Of a DNA stretch of 64,000 nt, positions 20,417-28,773 are shown piece after piece; the first letter of the stretch is position 1; every line of letters starts with the position of its first letter. Location: positions 124,001 to 188,000 of the forward strand of contig NZ_PSNW01000008.1 of assembly GCF_002930645.1 (NCBI RefSeq), read 5' to 3'. Origin of the DNA: Solimonas fluminis. GTDB lineage: Bacteria; Pseudomonadota; Gammaproteobacteria; Nevskiales; Nevskiaceae. The position numbers and the translations under genes are program-made. The notes under the pieces are model-generated. The model had not been told where the DNA came from. It ran no database searches and was given only the letters and a program-made list of their open reading frames with translations.

Positions 20417-21877
20417 GTGAGCCCGGATCAAGTTCTCGATGCCGGTCGCCCGGCGGCCCCGGCGCCCGCGGCGGTGAAGCGCCGCGGGCCGTTGGTCTCG
20501 GCGGCGCTGCTGGCCGCTGCCTTGCTGGTGTCGCTGGCCTATCTCGCGGCGGACCTGCGCTTCGGCTACCTGCTGGTGTATGCCTGGTTCGGCATCGGCT
20601 ACGGCGTGCTGCTGCAGTACGGGCGCTTCTGCATGGCCTCCGCCGTGCGCGACCTGTTCGCGGTCGGCGTGCCGCGCATGGCGGTGGGCGTGCTGGTGGC
20701 GGTGATCCTCTACGCGTTGATCTCCGCGGGCATCCAGGCGGCTGGCTTCAACAGCTTCCATGCGCATCCGCTGGGCTGGCATGTGCCCGCCGGCGGCCTG
20801 CTGTTCGGCCTGGGCATGGTGCTGGCCGGCGGCTGCGCCTCCAGTTCGCTGTACAAGAGCGGCGAGGGCAACCTGGGCTCGGTGCTGGTGCTGTTCGCGA
20901 TCTCCTTCTCGCAGGCCTGGATGGTCAGCGCTGGCGGCGGGCTCAACCGCCTGGTGCCGGAAGCCTGGGCACGGCAGGCGGCGGCACAGGACATGCCGGC
21001 GGAGCTGTCGATCACCGACGGCTGGTTCGACCAGTTCACCGCGGGCTACCTCTGGCCGCTCGGCGGCGGCACCTTGGTGGATCGTCTCGAATGGCCGGCG
21101 CAGTGGTGGAGCTACCTGTTCGGCAACGCGCTGCTGGTGGCGATCCTGCCCTCGCTGATCCTGTTGTCGCTGCTGTACGCCCTGAACTATCGCAAGGTCT
21201 ACCTGCGCCAGCAGGGCCTGCGGGTCCTGTCCTGGCGCGGCGAACTGCGCGGGCTCTGGTCGCTGCTGACGCAGTCGCGCAACACGGCGCTGGCGGGCGC
21301 GGGGCTGGGCCTCCTTGCCGGGCTGCAGATGCTGGTGACCGGCGAACTGCGCGAGCTGCACGGCATCTTCAACTTCGGCGAACTGCTCGCGGCGATGGGG
21401 CACACCGGCGGCCTGTCGCTGCAGGACAGCGTGTTCGACCCCGGCTACTGGTACATCACCACGCAGGAGGCGCAGTGGGGCGGCTGGGCCCTGGCCCAGG
21501 CCGGAGTGGAGATGAGGGACAACCTGTTCTTCGGCCTGGACAACGGCTTGCCCAGCCCCTGGCTGAATGCCCCCGGCATGATGTCGCTCGGCATCATCGT
21601 CGGTGCCGCCGTGCTGGCCAACATCAGCGGCGAGTTCAAGTGGAAGTGGCCCAATGCCGAAACCGCGCTGCTGGCGATCGCGGGCGGTGTCCTGATGGGC
21701 GTCGGCTCCCGTATCGGCATGGGCTGCAACATCGGCGCCTTCTTCGCCACCGTGACCAATGGCGATGCCAGCGGCTGGGTCTTCCTGCTGGGCATGGCCC
21801 TGGGCGGCTATCTCTCGGTGAAGCTGCTCAAGGCCTGGATCGACTGGCGCCTGGCCCGCAGCGGCCTGGATTTCTGA
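20417..21877 (+). CDS. YeeE/YedE-family sulfur-compound transporter
   Basis: The 486-residue inner-membrane protein has about ten or more membrane segments and the repeated YeeE/YedE cysteine blocks: GRFCMASAVRD (Cys72), VLAGGCASSSL (Cys140) and GSRIGMGCNIGAFF (Cys437). In YeeE (TsuA) such cysteines relay thiosulfate across the membrane, and YedE relatives are linked to selenium metabolism. It is longer than E. coli YeeE (352) because of an inserted middle region around residues 195-330. The start is GTG 20417, 13 bases after the porin stop, and a TusA-family gene follows, the usual partner. Confidence 0.88.
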   Translation: MSPDQVLDAGRPAAPAPAAVKRRGPLVSAALLAAALLVSLAYLAADLRFGYLLVYAWFGIGYGVLLQYGRFCMASAVRDLFAVGVPRMAVGVLVAVILYALISAGIQAAGFNSFHAHPLGWHVPAGGLLFGLGMVLAGGCASSSLYKSGEGNLGSVLVLFAISFSQAWMVSAGGGLNRLVPEAWARQAAAQDMPAELSITDGWFDQFTAGYLWPLGGGTLVDRLEWPAQWWSYLFGNALLVAILPSLILLSLLYALNYRKVYLRQQGLRVLSWRGELRGLWSLLTQSRNTALAGAGLGLLAGLQMLVTGELRELHGIFNFGELLAAMGHTGGLSLQDSVFDPGYWYITTQEAQWGGWALAQAGVEMRDNLFFGLDNGLPSPWLNAPGMMSLGIIVGAAVLANISGEFKWKWPNAETALLAIAGGVLMGVGSRIGMGCNIGAFFATVTNGDASGWVFLLGMALGGYLSVKLLKAWIDWRLARSGLDF

Positions 21878-21896
21878 AACAAGGGATAATGCAACG

Positions 21897-22157
21897 ATGG
21901 CTGGGGCAAACATCCGCTTCGACAAGCAGGCCGACGGCGGCTACCTGCTGGACGTGAAGGGCTACGGCTGTCCGCACGTGCAGATCTATACCGAGAAGGC
22001 GCTGAAGAAACTGGCCAGCGGCGAGGAGTTGTCGGTGGTGTTCGACAATCCGTCCTCGGGCGAGTCGATCTCCTTCATGTGCATGCTCGACGGCCATAGC
22101 CTGCTCGAGCGCAAGGACGAGGGCGGAACCTTCGCGTGGAGAATCCGCAAGGCCTGA
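21897..22157 (+). CDS. TusA-family sulfur carrier, variant CPHV active site
   Basis: The 86-residue cytoplasmic protein has the TusA/YeeD/YedF fold pattern: LLDVKGYGCPHVQIYTEKALKKL with Cys25, then a central strand and a short C-terminal half. Classic TusA proteins have CPxP; here the second proline is valine. TusA carries persulfide sulfur from a donor to biosynthetic or oxidative enzymes, and YeeD works with YeeE on thiosulfate. SD AAGGGA lies 10 bases before the ATG. Its 3' end overlaps the pentaheme gene by 22 bases. Confidence 0.85.
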   Translation: MAGANIRFDKQADGGYLLDVKGYGCPHVQIYTEKALKKLASGEELSVVFDNPSSGESISFMCMLDGHSLLERKDEGGTFAWRIRKA

Positions 22158-23383
22158 AGCGACGGCGCCTGCTGGCCGCATTGGCGCTGCTGGTGCCGGC
22201 GGCCCTGGCCGCCGCCTGGCTGCTGGCCAGGCCGGCGCCGGCGGCGGATCCCGTCGCGGCGTTCCTGGACCGACACTGGCAGCGGCCGATCGCGCCGCAG
22301 GGCCGGCCGCCGGCCGGGCACTCCGCGCTGGAGGCCTCGCTGGACCCGCGTGCCTGCGGGCAGTGCCACGTCAGGCAATACCAGGACTGGCAAGGCAGCC
22401 TGCACCGCCAGGCCATGACCGCCGGCGTGCTCTGGCAACTGCGCCTGCTGCCGCAGGACCAGGCCAACGAGTGCCTCGACTGCCACGCGCCGCTGGCGGA
22501 ACAGAAGGCGCTGGTGGCACTGGCCCAGGGCTGGTCTTCGGCGCCCAAGGCACCGCCGCCGGCCCACGTGCCCGCCACGCTGGGGCATGACGGCCTGGTC
22601 TGCGCCGCCTGCCACGTGCGCGGGCACGCTCGCTTCGGCCCGCCGCCGCGGTCCGGCGCCCCTGATGCGAACGGACCGCATGGCGGCTTCGAGGTCTCGG
22701 CGGCCTTCGAGGACAGCCGTTTCTGCGCGGCCTGCCACCAGTTCCCGGAAGACGGGCCGCGCGTGGCCGGAAAGCTCCACGAGGACACGCTGGCGCAGTG
22801 GCGGCAGAGCCGACATGCCGCCGAGGGCCGGCAGTGCCAGTCCTGCCACATGCCGGACCGCCAGCATCGCTGGCCCGGCATCCACTCCGCCGACATGGTG
22901 CGCCGGGCGCTGGACGTGACGCTGGAAGCCACTGCGGACGGTCGCGCCGTGGCGCACCTGGGCAATGTCGGCGCGGGGCACTATTTCCCGACCTACATGG
23001 TGCCCAAGGTCGAGGTGGAACTGTGGCTGGCGACGCCCGACGGCCAGGCCCGGCGGCTGGCGCAGGAAACCATCGGCTGGGAGGTGAACGTGGAACTGAC
23101 CGGGGAACGCTTCGATACGCGCATCCCCCCGGGGGGCTCGCGCCGGCTCGAGGCGGTCCTGCCCCCGTCCTGGCCGGCCGGTTCCGAGCTGGAACTGCGG
23201 ATCCGCGTGGCGCCCCGGGAGCACTACGAGCGGACCTACCGGTCGGTGCTGGAGCAGGCCGACAAGCTGGATGCCGGGACCCTGCGCCTGCTGCGGCAGG
23301 CCTACGACGAGGCTGTGGCGACCCGCTTCGAGGCCCTGCGGCTGCGCCGGCCGCTGCCGCCGGCCGGCAAGACGGGTGGGTGA
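22136..23383 (+). CDS. Pentaheme c-type cytochrome (cytochrome c554-like)
   Basis: The 415-residue protein has an N-terminal signal anchor (about residues 11-31) and five CxxCH motifs at Cys74, Cys113, Cys156, Cys197 and Cys234. From about residue 255 a beta-rich domain contains GNVGAGHYFPTYMVPKVEVEL, a block I associate with c554-type multiheme proteins. It probably delivers electrons to, or reduces, the cluster's substrate in the periplasm. The start is GTG 22136 inside tusA, preceded by GGGCGGA. It is the last gene of the cluster; the class I fumarase after it has its own leader. Confidence 0.87.
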   Translation: MENPQGLKRRRLLAALALLVPAALAAAWLLARPAPAADPVAAFLDRHWQRPIAPQGRPPAGHSALEASLDPRACGQCHVRQYQDWQGSLHRQAMTAGVLWQLRLLPQDQANECLDCHAPLAEQKALVALAQGWSSAPKAPPPAHVPATLGHDGLVCAACHVRGHARFGPPPRSGAPDANGPHGGFEVSAAFEDSRFCAACHQFPEDGPRVAGKLHEDTLAQWRQSRHAAEGRQCQSCHMPDRQHRWPGIHSADMVRRALDVTLEATADGRAVAHLGNVGAGHYFPTYMVPKVEVELWLATPDGQARRLAQETIGWEVNVELTGERFDTRIPPGGSRRLEAVLPPSWPAGSELELRIRVAPREHYERTYRSVLEQADKLDAGTLRLLRQAYDEAVATRFEALRLRRPLPPAGKTGG

Positions 23384-23452
23384 GGGGGGCGGGCAACATC
23401 GGGTAAAATTCGCGCGCCTTTTCTCGCCCGATATTCCCAGCCAGGCCTTTTC

Positions 23453-24985
23453 ATGACCACGATCCGCCAGGAAGACTTCATCCAGTCCATCGCCGACGCT
23501 TTCCAGTACATCAGCTACTACCACCCCCTGGACTACATCCAGGCGCTGGGCGCGGCCTATGAACGCGAGGAGTCGCCCGCGGCCAAGGACGCGATCGCGC
23601 AGATCCTGACCAACTCGCGCATGTGTGCCGAGGGTCACCGCCCGATCTGCCAGGACACCGGCATCGCCGTGGTCTTCCTCAAGGTGGGCATGAACCTGAA
23701 GTGGGACGCCACGCTGTCCGTGCAGGACATGGTCAACGAGGGCGTGCGCCGCGCCTACAACCACCCGGACAACAAGCTGCGCGCCTCCGTGCTGCTGGAC
23801 CCGGCCGGCAAGCGCATGAATTCCAAGGACAACACTCCGGCCGTCGTGCACTACGAAATCGTGCCGGGCGATCACCTCGAGGTGATCTGCGCCGCCAAGG
23901 GCGGCGGCTCCGAGAACAAGTCGAAGATGGTGATGCTGAACCCCTCCGATTCGATCGTCGACTGGGTCATCAAGACCCTGCCGACGATGGGCGCCGGCTG
24001 GTGCCCGCCGGGCATCCTCGGCATCGGCATCGGCGGCACGCCGGAGAAGGCGATGCTGCTGGCCAAGGAATCGCTGATGGCCCCCGTGGACATCCACGAA
24101 CTGCGCGAGCGCGCCGCCGCCGGCGTGGAGCTGAGCCGCATCGAGGAGCTGCGCCTGGAACTGATGGACAAGGTCAACGCGCTGGGCATCGGCGCCCAGG
24201 GCCTGGGCGGCCTGACCACGGTGCTGGACGTGAAGATCATGGACTACCCGACCCACGCGGCCTCGCTGCCGGTGGCGATGATCCCGAACTGCGCCGCCAC
24301 CCGCCATGTGCACTTCCACCTCGACGGCTCGGGCCCGGCCGTGCTGGAAACGCCGAAGCTGGAAGACTGGCCGCAGGTCACCTGGAAGGCCGACGAGAAG
24401 ACCGCCAAGCGCGTGAACCTCGACACCCTCACCGATGCCGAGATCGCCAGCTGGCAGCCGGGCGACATCCTGCTGCTGAACGGCAAGATGCTGACCGGCC
24501 GCGATGCCGCCCACAAGCGCATCGCCGACATGCTGAAGAAGGGCGAGAAGCTGCCGGTGGATTTCACCGGCCGTGCGATCTACTACGTGGGCCCCGTGGA
24601 CGCGGTGCGCGAGGAGGCCGTGGGCCCCGCCGGCCCGACCACCGCCACGCGCATGGACAAGTTCACCGAGATGATGCTGGCCGAGACCGGCCTGCGCGTG
24701 ATGATCGGCAAGTCCGAGCGCGGCCCGGTGGCCATCGAGTCCATCAAGAAGCACAAGGCGGCCTACCTGATGGCGGTGGGCGGCGCGGCCTACCTCGTGT
24801 CCAAGGCGATCAAGACCGCCAAGGTGCTGGGCTTCGCCGACCTCGGCATGGAGGCGATCTACGAGTTCGAGGTGAAGGACATGCCGGTGACCGTGGCCGT
24901 CGACAGCCAGGGCACTTCCGTGCACAACACCGGTCCGAAGATCTGGCAGGCCAAGATCGGCAAGATTCCGGTCGCGGTCGCCTGA
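23453..24985 (+). CDS. Fumarate hydratase, class I (iron-sulfur)
   Basis: The 510-residue enzyme is the single-chain, 4Fe-4S class I fumarase (FumA/FumB-like, alpha and beta parts fused). Cys66 (RPICQDTG), Cys184 (GAGWCPPG) and Cys280 (PNCAATRHVHF) are spaced like the cluster ligands of E. coli FumA. The C-terminal part has GRDAAHKRIADML and YYVGPVDAV, typical of the beta domain. A TAAAAT hexamer 44 bases upstream of the ATG suggests its own promoter. It complements fumC in the same window. Confidence 0.95.
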   Translation: MTTIRQEDFIQSIADAFQYISYYHPLDYIQALGAAYEREESPAAKDAIAQILTNSRMCAEGHRPICQDTGIAVVFLKVGMNLKWDATLSVQDMVNEGVRRAYNHPDNKLRASVLLDPAGKRMNSKDNTPAVVHYEIVPGDHLEVICAAKGGGSENKSKMVMLNPSDSIVDWVIKTLPTMGAGWCPPGILGIGIGGTPEKAMLLAKESLMAPVDIHELRERAAAGVELSRIEELRLELMDKVNALGIGAQGLGGLTTVLDVKIMDYPTHAASLPVAMIPNCAATRHVHFHLDGSGPAVLETPKLEDWPQVTWKADEKTAKRVNLDTLTDAEIASWQPGDILLLNGKMLTGRDAAHKRIADMLKKGEKLPVDFTGRAIYYVGPVDAVREEAVGPAGPTTATRMDKFTEMMLAETGLRVMIGKSERGPVAIESIKKHKAAYLMAVGGAAYLVSKAIKTAKVLGFADLGMEAIYEFEVKDMPVTVAVDSQGTSVHNTGPKIWQAKIGKIPVAVA

Positions 24986-25010
24986 ACCCCTCCACCGAAC
25001 TGGGCCCACG

Positions 25011-25517
25011 ATGACCCTCAACTTCCGCCTGCTGAACCTGCTCGGCTTCCTCGGCTGCGTCTTCGGCCTGCTGTTCGCGCTGTACCTGCAGCACTTCCGC
25101 GGCTACGAGCCTTGCCCGTTCTGCATCTTCCAGCGCGTGGCGATGCTGGCGACCGGCCTGGTGTTCCTGGCGGCCGCCATCCAGGGGCCGAAGGCCTGGG
25201 GCCAGTGGGTCTACGTGTTCCTGTCGAGCCTGGCGGCGCTGGTCGGCGCCGGCATCGCGGCCCGGCACGTCTGGCTGCAGAGCCTGCCGCCCGACCAGGT
25301 GCCCGCCTGCGGCCCGACGCTGGACTACCTGCTGGACATGATGCCGCTGCAGGAAGTGGTCACCACCGTGCTCAAGGGTGACGGCAACTGCGCCAAGATC
25401 GACGCGCAGTGGCTGGGCATCAGCCTGCCGGGCTGGACCCTGATCTCCTTCATCGGCTTCGTCGTCTACGCCGTCCTGACTCCCATCCTGCCCAAGTTCC
25501 TGAGGAAATCCGCATGA
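25011..25517 (+). CDS. dsbB: Disulfide bond formation protein B
   Basis: The 168-residue inner-membrane protein has four membrane segments and the two redox pairs of DsbB: Cys35-Pro-Phe-Cys38 in the first periplasmic loop and Cys100...Cys127 in the second. It reoxidises DsbA and passes electrons to quinone. The stop overlaps the rraA start as ATGA. Its location near the cytochrome cluster may be coincidental, although periplasmic cytochrome maturation depends on thiol redox control. Confidence 0.95.
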   Translation: MTLNFRLLNLLGFLGCVFGLLFALYLQHFRGYEPCPFCIFQRVAMLATGLVFLAAAIQGPKAWGQWVYVFLSSLAALVGAGIAARHVWLQSLPPDQVPACGPTLDYLLDMMPLQEVVTTVLKGDGNCAKIDAQWLGISLPGWTLISFIGFVVYAVLTPILPKFLRKSA

Positions 25518-25996
25518 GCACCGCCACCACCGACCTTTCCGACGCCCACCCGGAAGCCCAGGTCGCCGATCCGATCTTCGCCGACTTCGGTGGCGTGCTG
25601 GCCTTCCATGGCCCCATCGTCACTCTGAAGGTCTTCGAGGACAACGCCGCGGTACGCACGGCGCTGGAAGAGAAGGGCGAGGGCCGCGTGCTGGTGGTGG
25701 ACGGCGGCGGCTCCACGCGCTGCGCCCTGGTCGGCGGCAATCTCGGCGTGCTGGGCGTGAAGAACGGCTGGGCCGGCATCGTCGTCAACGGCTGCATCCG
25801 CGATTCCGAGGAGATCGGCGGCCAGGAGATCGGCGTGAAGGCCCTGGCCACGCATCCGCGCAAGTCGGAAAAGGGCCTGCATACCGCGCACCGCGACAAG
25901 GTGGTGAGCTTCGCCGGCGTGACCTTCAAGCCGGGGGCCTGGCTCTACGCCGATGCCGACGGCATCCTGGTCAGCGACACGGCGATCCACTCGTAA
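25514..25996 (+). CDS. rraA: RraA family protein (regulator of RNase E activity / aldolase-like)
   Basis: The 160-residue product matches RraA, a trimeric protein that inhibits RNase E, from a family that also includes oxaloacetate decarboxylase/aldolases. Conserved stretches are [50 protein letters not shown] and [11 protein letters not shown] chose ATG 25514, which overlaps the dsbB stop, because the family N-terminus starts here. A strong bidirectional terminator follows. Confidence 0.93.
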   Translation: MSTATTDLSDAHPEAQVADPIFADFGGVLAFHGPIVTLKVFEDNAAVRTALEEKGEGRVLVVDGGGSTRCALVGGNLGVLGVKNGWAGIVVNGCIRDSEEIGGQEIGVKALATHPRKSEKGLHTAHRDKVVSFAGVTFKPGAWLYADADGILVSDTAIHS

Positions 25997-26006
25997 GCGC
26001 GTTCCG

Positions 26007-26044
26007 GAACGAAAAAGGCCGCCCTCGGGCGGCCTTTTTCGTTC
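26007..26044. terminator. Bidirectional terminator between rraA and the M48-like gene
   Basis: An 18-base perfect inverted repeat (26007-26024 and 26027-26044) has five A on the left and five T on the right around a GGCCGCCC / GGGCGGCC core. It serves the convergent rraA and M48-like genes. Confidence 0.9.
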
Positions 26045-26056
26045 ATGCGGCGCGGA

Positions 26057-28486
26057 CTAGAGGCCCAGCGACAGCGGATCGATACGGCGGATCGGCTGGA
26101 TCGCGCAGGCCCGCTCGGCGCGTTCGCAGAGCGAGACCAGTTCGCCCAGTGCGGCCTGGTAGAGGTCCTGGAACGCGTCCACCATGCCGCTGGCATCCTG
26201 CAGGTAGCGGGCGGCGTCGGTCATGCGTTCCGGCCCGGCCAGCGGGCAGCGCAGCAGCAGGTAGCCGCTGACGGTGCCGCCTTCCAGCACGGTCTGGGCG
26301 GCGCTGTGGCCGGTGTTGAGCAGGCGCGTGGCATGCCCGCGGAACAGGCGCAGGGCCTCGTTCAGGTCCTTCTGGGCATCGGGGTGTTCGCCGTCCGCGG
26401 CGATCGTCTGCAGCGCCAGCACCGAACGCTGCAGTTCCCCCAGCATGGCCGCGTCGCCCTCCATCTCGTGCAGGCGCTGCAGCAGGCTGCGCAGGAACTC
26501 CGCCTGCAGGCGCTCCTGGTCCATCAGCGCGCGGATCGCGCAATCGATGCGGAAGGCATGCAGCTTCAGGTCTTCCGCCAGGCGATGGTGCGCATCGGTA
26601 TCGCGACGGCGCACCTGCTCCAGCAATTGCCAGAGATGGGCCTGGGCCAGGTGGTCGTAGCCGCTGACGCCGAAGTGCGAGGGCTTCATCGCCAGCCCCG
26701 CCGCCAGCAGCAACGGTGCGCGGCGCCGTTCCCATTCCGCCGCCGCGACCCAGTCCTGGGTCATCTCCGGCGAGCGTCGGCGCAGGGTGTCGATGGTGCC
26801 CTGCCAGCCCAGCCCGGTGATGTCGGAATCCGGCGGCGGCACCGCCTGCAGCAGCGGCCAGGGGCGGAATTGCCCGTTGAAGTAGCGCTCCAGCGTTTCA
26901 CGCTGCATCTCGCGCGCGGCGCGCATGGCGGGGGTCAGTCCCGGCTGCGCGGCGGAGGCCGCCGCGGCCGGCGCGGCGATGCCCTCGCGCTCATACCAGT
27001 CGCGGCTCAGCTTGAGGCAGTACAGCTCGCACTGCTCCAGCAGCAGGCGGGCCGGCAGCGAGGACGCGTAGACCGGGGGCGCCTGCTGCTGCCGCACGCG
27101 GGCGATGCGCTCGCCCCAGGGCGGCAGGCCGGGGGAGAACTCCTGGTGCTCGTTCTCCAGCTCGGCGTCGATGGCGGACAGGTTGGCGGCGTCGATGGCG
27201 CGGAACTGGGAGGCAATGGCCTCGAACAGGTCCTCCGGCAGCTGCCGGCCGGGATTGGCGGCCGGCGAGGAGGCCAGCGCGCGAACCTCGTCGGCGGCCT
27301 GTTCGACGGCGCGCTGGTTGCGCAGCATCAGCGGGAACAGGCGGCTGCCGACCAGCAGGGCGGCACGGCGGTCGGCTTCGTGGCTGGCGATGCGCAGCGC
27401 CTTGGCGCCCAGCCGCAGGCTCAGCCGGTAGAAGCCGGCCATCAGCAAGCGGCCGACGCCAAGACCGGCGACGAGGACCCGGCCGAGGGTACGGCCGGCA
27501 CCGGAATCGGCCCGCTCCTGGCGGCGAGCCAGGGCCTCGTCCCAGAGATCGGTGTCATAGGCCCGCTGCTGCAGCCAGCGCTGGACTTCGAGCACGCGCA
27601 GCAGGCCGCGGCCGCCCGCCTGAAGGGCCAGCTGCTGTGCCACCAGGCCCACGACCTCGCGGGAGGGAAGGCTGGCCAGCAGCGCCAGGCCCAGGCGCAG
27701 GCGGACCCGGCCATCCGGCTGGGGCTTGATGCCGACGCCGGAGTCGCCGTCGATGATGACTTCGCCCGGCTCCGGCACGCCCAGGGCCGTGCACAGGCCG
27801 GAGAGGCCGCGGAAGAACTCGGCCTCCTGGGCGGGATCCAGCGCCAGCCGGCCAGGGACGGCCTTGCGGGGCGCCAGCAGCGGCCAGAGCAGCAGTCCGA
27901 TCAGGGCCAGTCCGCCCAGGCCTGGCACCAGCAGGGAGTAGAGCGTGCTGAGCAGGCTGACGTCGGCCAGGGCCAGCACGTTGCGCAGCAGGCTCAAGGC
28001 CCAGGCGGCGGCGACGGCGAGGACCAGGACGACATAGGCCCCGCGCACGGCGGCGACCATCAGGCCGCCGCGGCGGATCTGGCGCTCGCGGTCCAGGTCC
28101 AGGCGACTGGCGGGCGGCGCCTGCGATGCCAGGGCCGCCAGTGCCGCCAACGGGGTGGCTGCCTGGACGGCGGACGGGGCTGCCGCCGCCGGCAACTCGG
28201 TGTGGGCCGCGGCGGGCACCGGGGCGGGCTCCATGCCGGCACCGGCCATGGGTTCCACCAGCGCTTCCATGCCGCAGGCGCGGAAGGCGCTGGCGACCTT
28301 GGCGGCGAACTTCACCTCCAGCGACTGGCGCACGATCAGCGGGCCGACCAGCAGCTGCACGGCCTGGTCGGCACTCAGGCCGAACTGCTCGCGCAGGCGC
28401 TGCAGCAGGTCGGCATCGGTGACAGGGCTCAGGCGGCGGCCGGTAAGGGTGACCTGGAAGCTTCCCGCGGGGACCGCCTGGGTCAT
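26057..28486 (-). CDS. M48-like membrane protein lacking the HExxH zinc motif
   Basis: The 809-residue protein aligns by pattern with large membrane M48-family metallopeptidases: LCTALGVPEPGEV, then LGLALLASLPSREVVGLVAQQLALQ, where active relatives have AHEFGH. Residues 283-289 read AQQLALQ, so both zinc histidines and the catalytic glutamate are gone. The downstream EADRRAALLVGS (E370), matching the third ligand region, is retained. Two membrane segments lie near 142-166 and 186-206, and an N-terminal domain (1-80) precedes an Ala/Pro linker. The C-terminal 400 residues are soluble and helical. It is most likely a pseudopeptidase with a scaffolding or regulatory role; function unknown. Confidence 0.75.
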   Translation of the reverse strand: MTQAVPAGSFQVTLTGRRLSPVTDADLLQRLREQFGLSADQAVQLLVGPLIVRQSLEVKFAAKVASAFRACGMEALVEPMAGAGMEPAPVPAAAHTELPAAAAPSAVQAATPLAALAALASQAPPASRLDLDRERQIRRGGLMVAAVRGAYVVLVLAVAAAWALSLLRNVLALADVSLLSTLYSLLVPGLGGLALIGLLLWPLLAPRKAVPGRLALDPAQEAEFFRGLSGLCTALGVPEPGEVIIDGDSGVGIKPQPDGRVRLRLGLALLASLPSREVVGLVAQQLALQAGGRGLLRVLEVQRWLQQRAYDTDLWDEALARRQERADSGAGRTLGRVLVAGLGVGRLLMAGFYRLSLRLGAKALRIASHEADRRAALLVGSRLFPLMLRNQRAVEQAADEVRALASSPAANPGRQLPEDLFEAIASQFRAIDAANLSAIDAELENEHQEFSPGLPPWGERIARVRQQQAPPVYASSLPARLLLEQCELYCLKLSRDWYEREGIAAPAAAASAAQPGLTPAMRAAREMQRETLERYFNGQFRPWPLLQAVPPPDSDITGLGWQGTIDTLRRRSPEMTQDWVAAAEWERRRAPLLLAAGLAMKPSHFGVSGYDHLAQAHLWQLLEQVRRRDTDAHHRLAEDLKLHAFRIDCAIRALMDQERLQAEFLRSLLQRLHEMEGDAAMLGELQRSVLALQTIAADGEHPDAQKDLNEALRLFRGHATRLLNTGHSAAQTVLEGGTVSGYLLLRCPLAGPERMTDAARYLQDASGMVDAFQDLYQAALGELVSLCERAERACAIQPIRRIDPLSLGL

Positions 28487-28773
28487 GAACCCTCCATGGT
28501 TCGGTGTGAACGCTTCTTCAATGAAATCAACCGTCGGGCGACGGGGCTCCCAGTGTAGATTCGAATGTGACGCAACGCGACCACAATCGACATTTTCTGT
28601 AGGCTTTTTATGCTTTCAGCAAGGTTCGCGCCGGGCGTTCCGCACGCTGCCTTCGAACACTTGTGCACCGCCATGTTTCGCTTCTTCGCGGATGTTTCTG
28701 TTGCATTGCAATAAAGAGGGCGCTTCTGTATCCTTCCGCGGCTTTTTTCAACCCCATAAAAGACGAGGCCCGA
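28487..28773. other. Divergent control region of aceB and the M48-like gene
   Basis: This 287-base gap contains no convincing gene. It is less GC-rich than its surroundings and holds the palindrome listed separately. A TTGCAT (28701-28706) could be a -35, with CTGTAT (28726-28731) as a weak -10 at 19 bases. SD ACGAGG precedes aceB. Confidence 0.4.
28701..28711. promoter_or_regulatory. 11-bp palindrome TTGCATTGCAA upstream of aceB
   Basis: TTGCA-T-TGCAA is a perfect palindrome 62 bases before the aceB ATG, in the expected promoter position. It could be an operator for a regulator of the glyoxylate shunt; the factor is unknown. Confidence 0.35.

Noticed and set aside
21986-25021. A 1011-codon open frame on the minus strand across the tusA, pentaheme, fumarase and dsbB region
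   Set aside because: It runs antisense to several well-supported genes and its translation has no family features; high GC keeps stop codons rare in the opposite frames.
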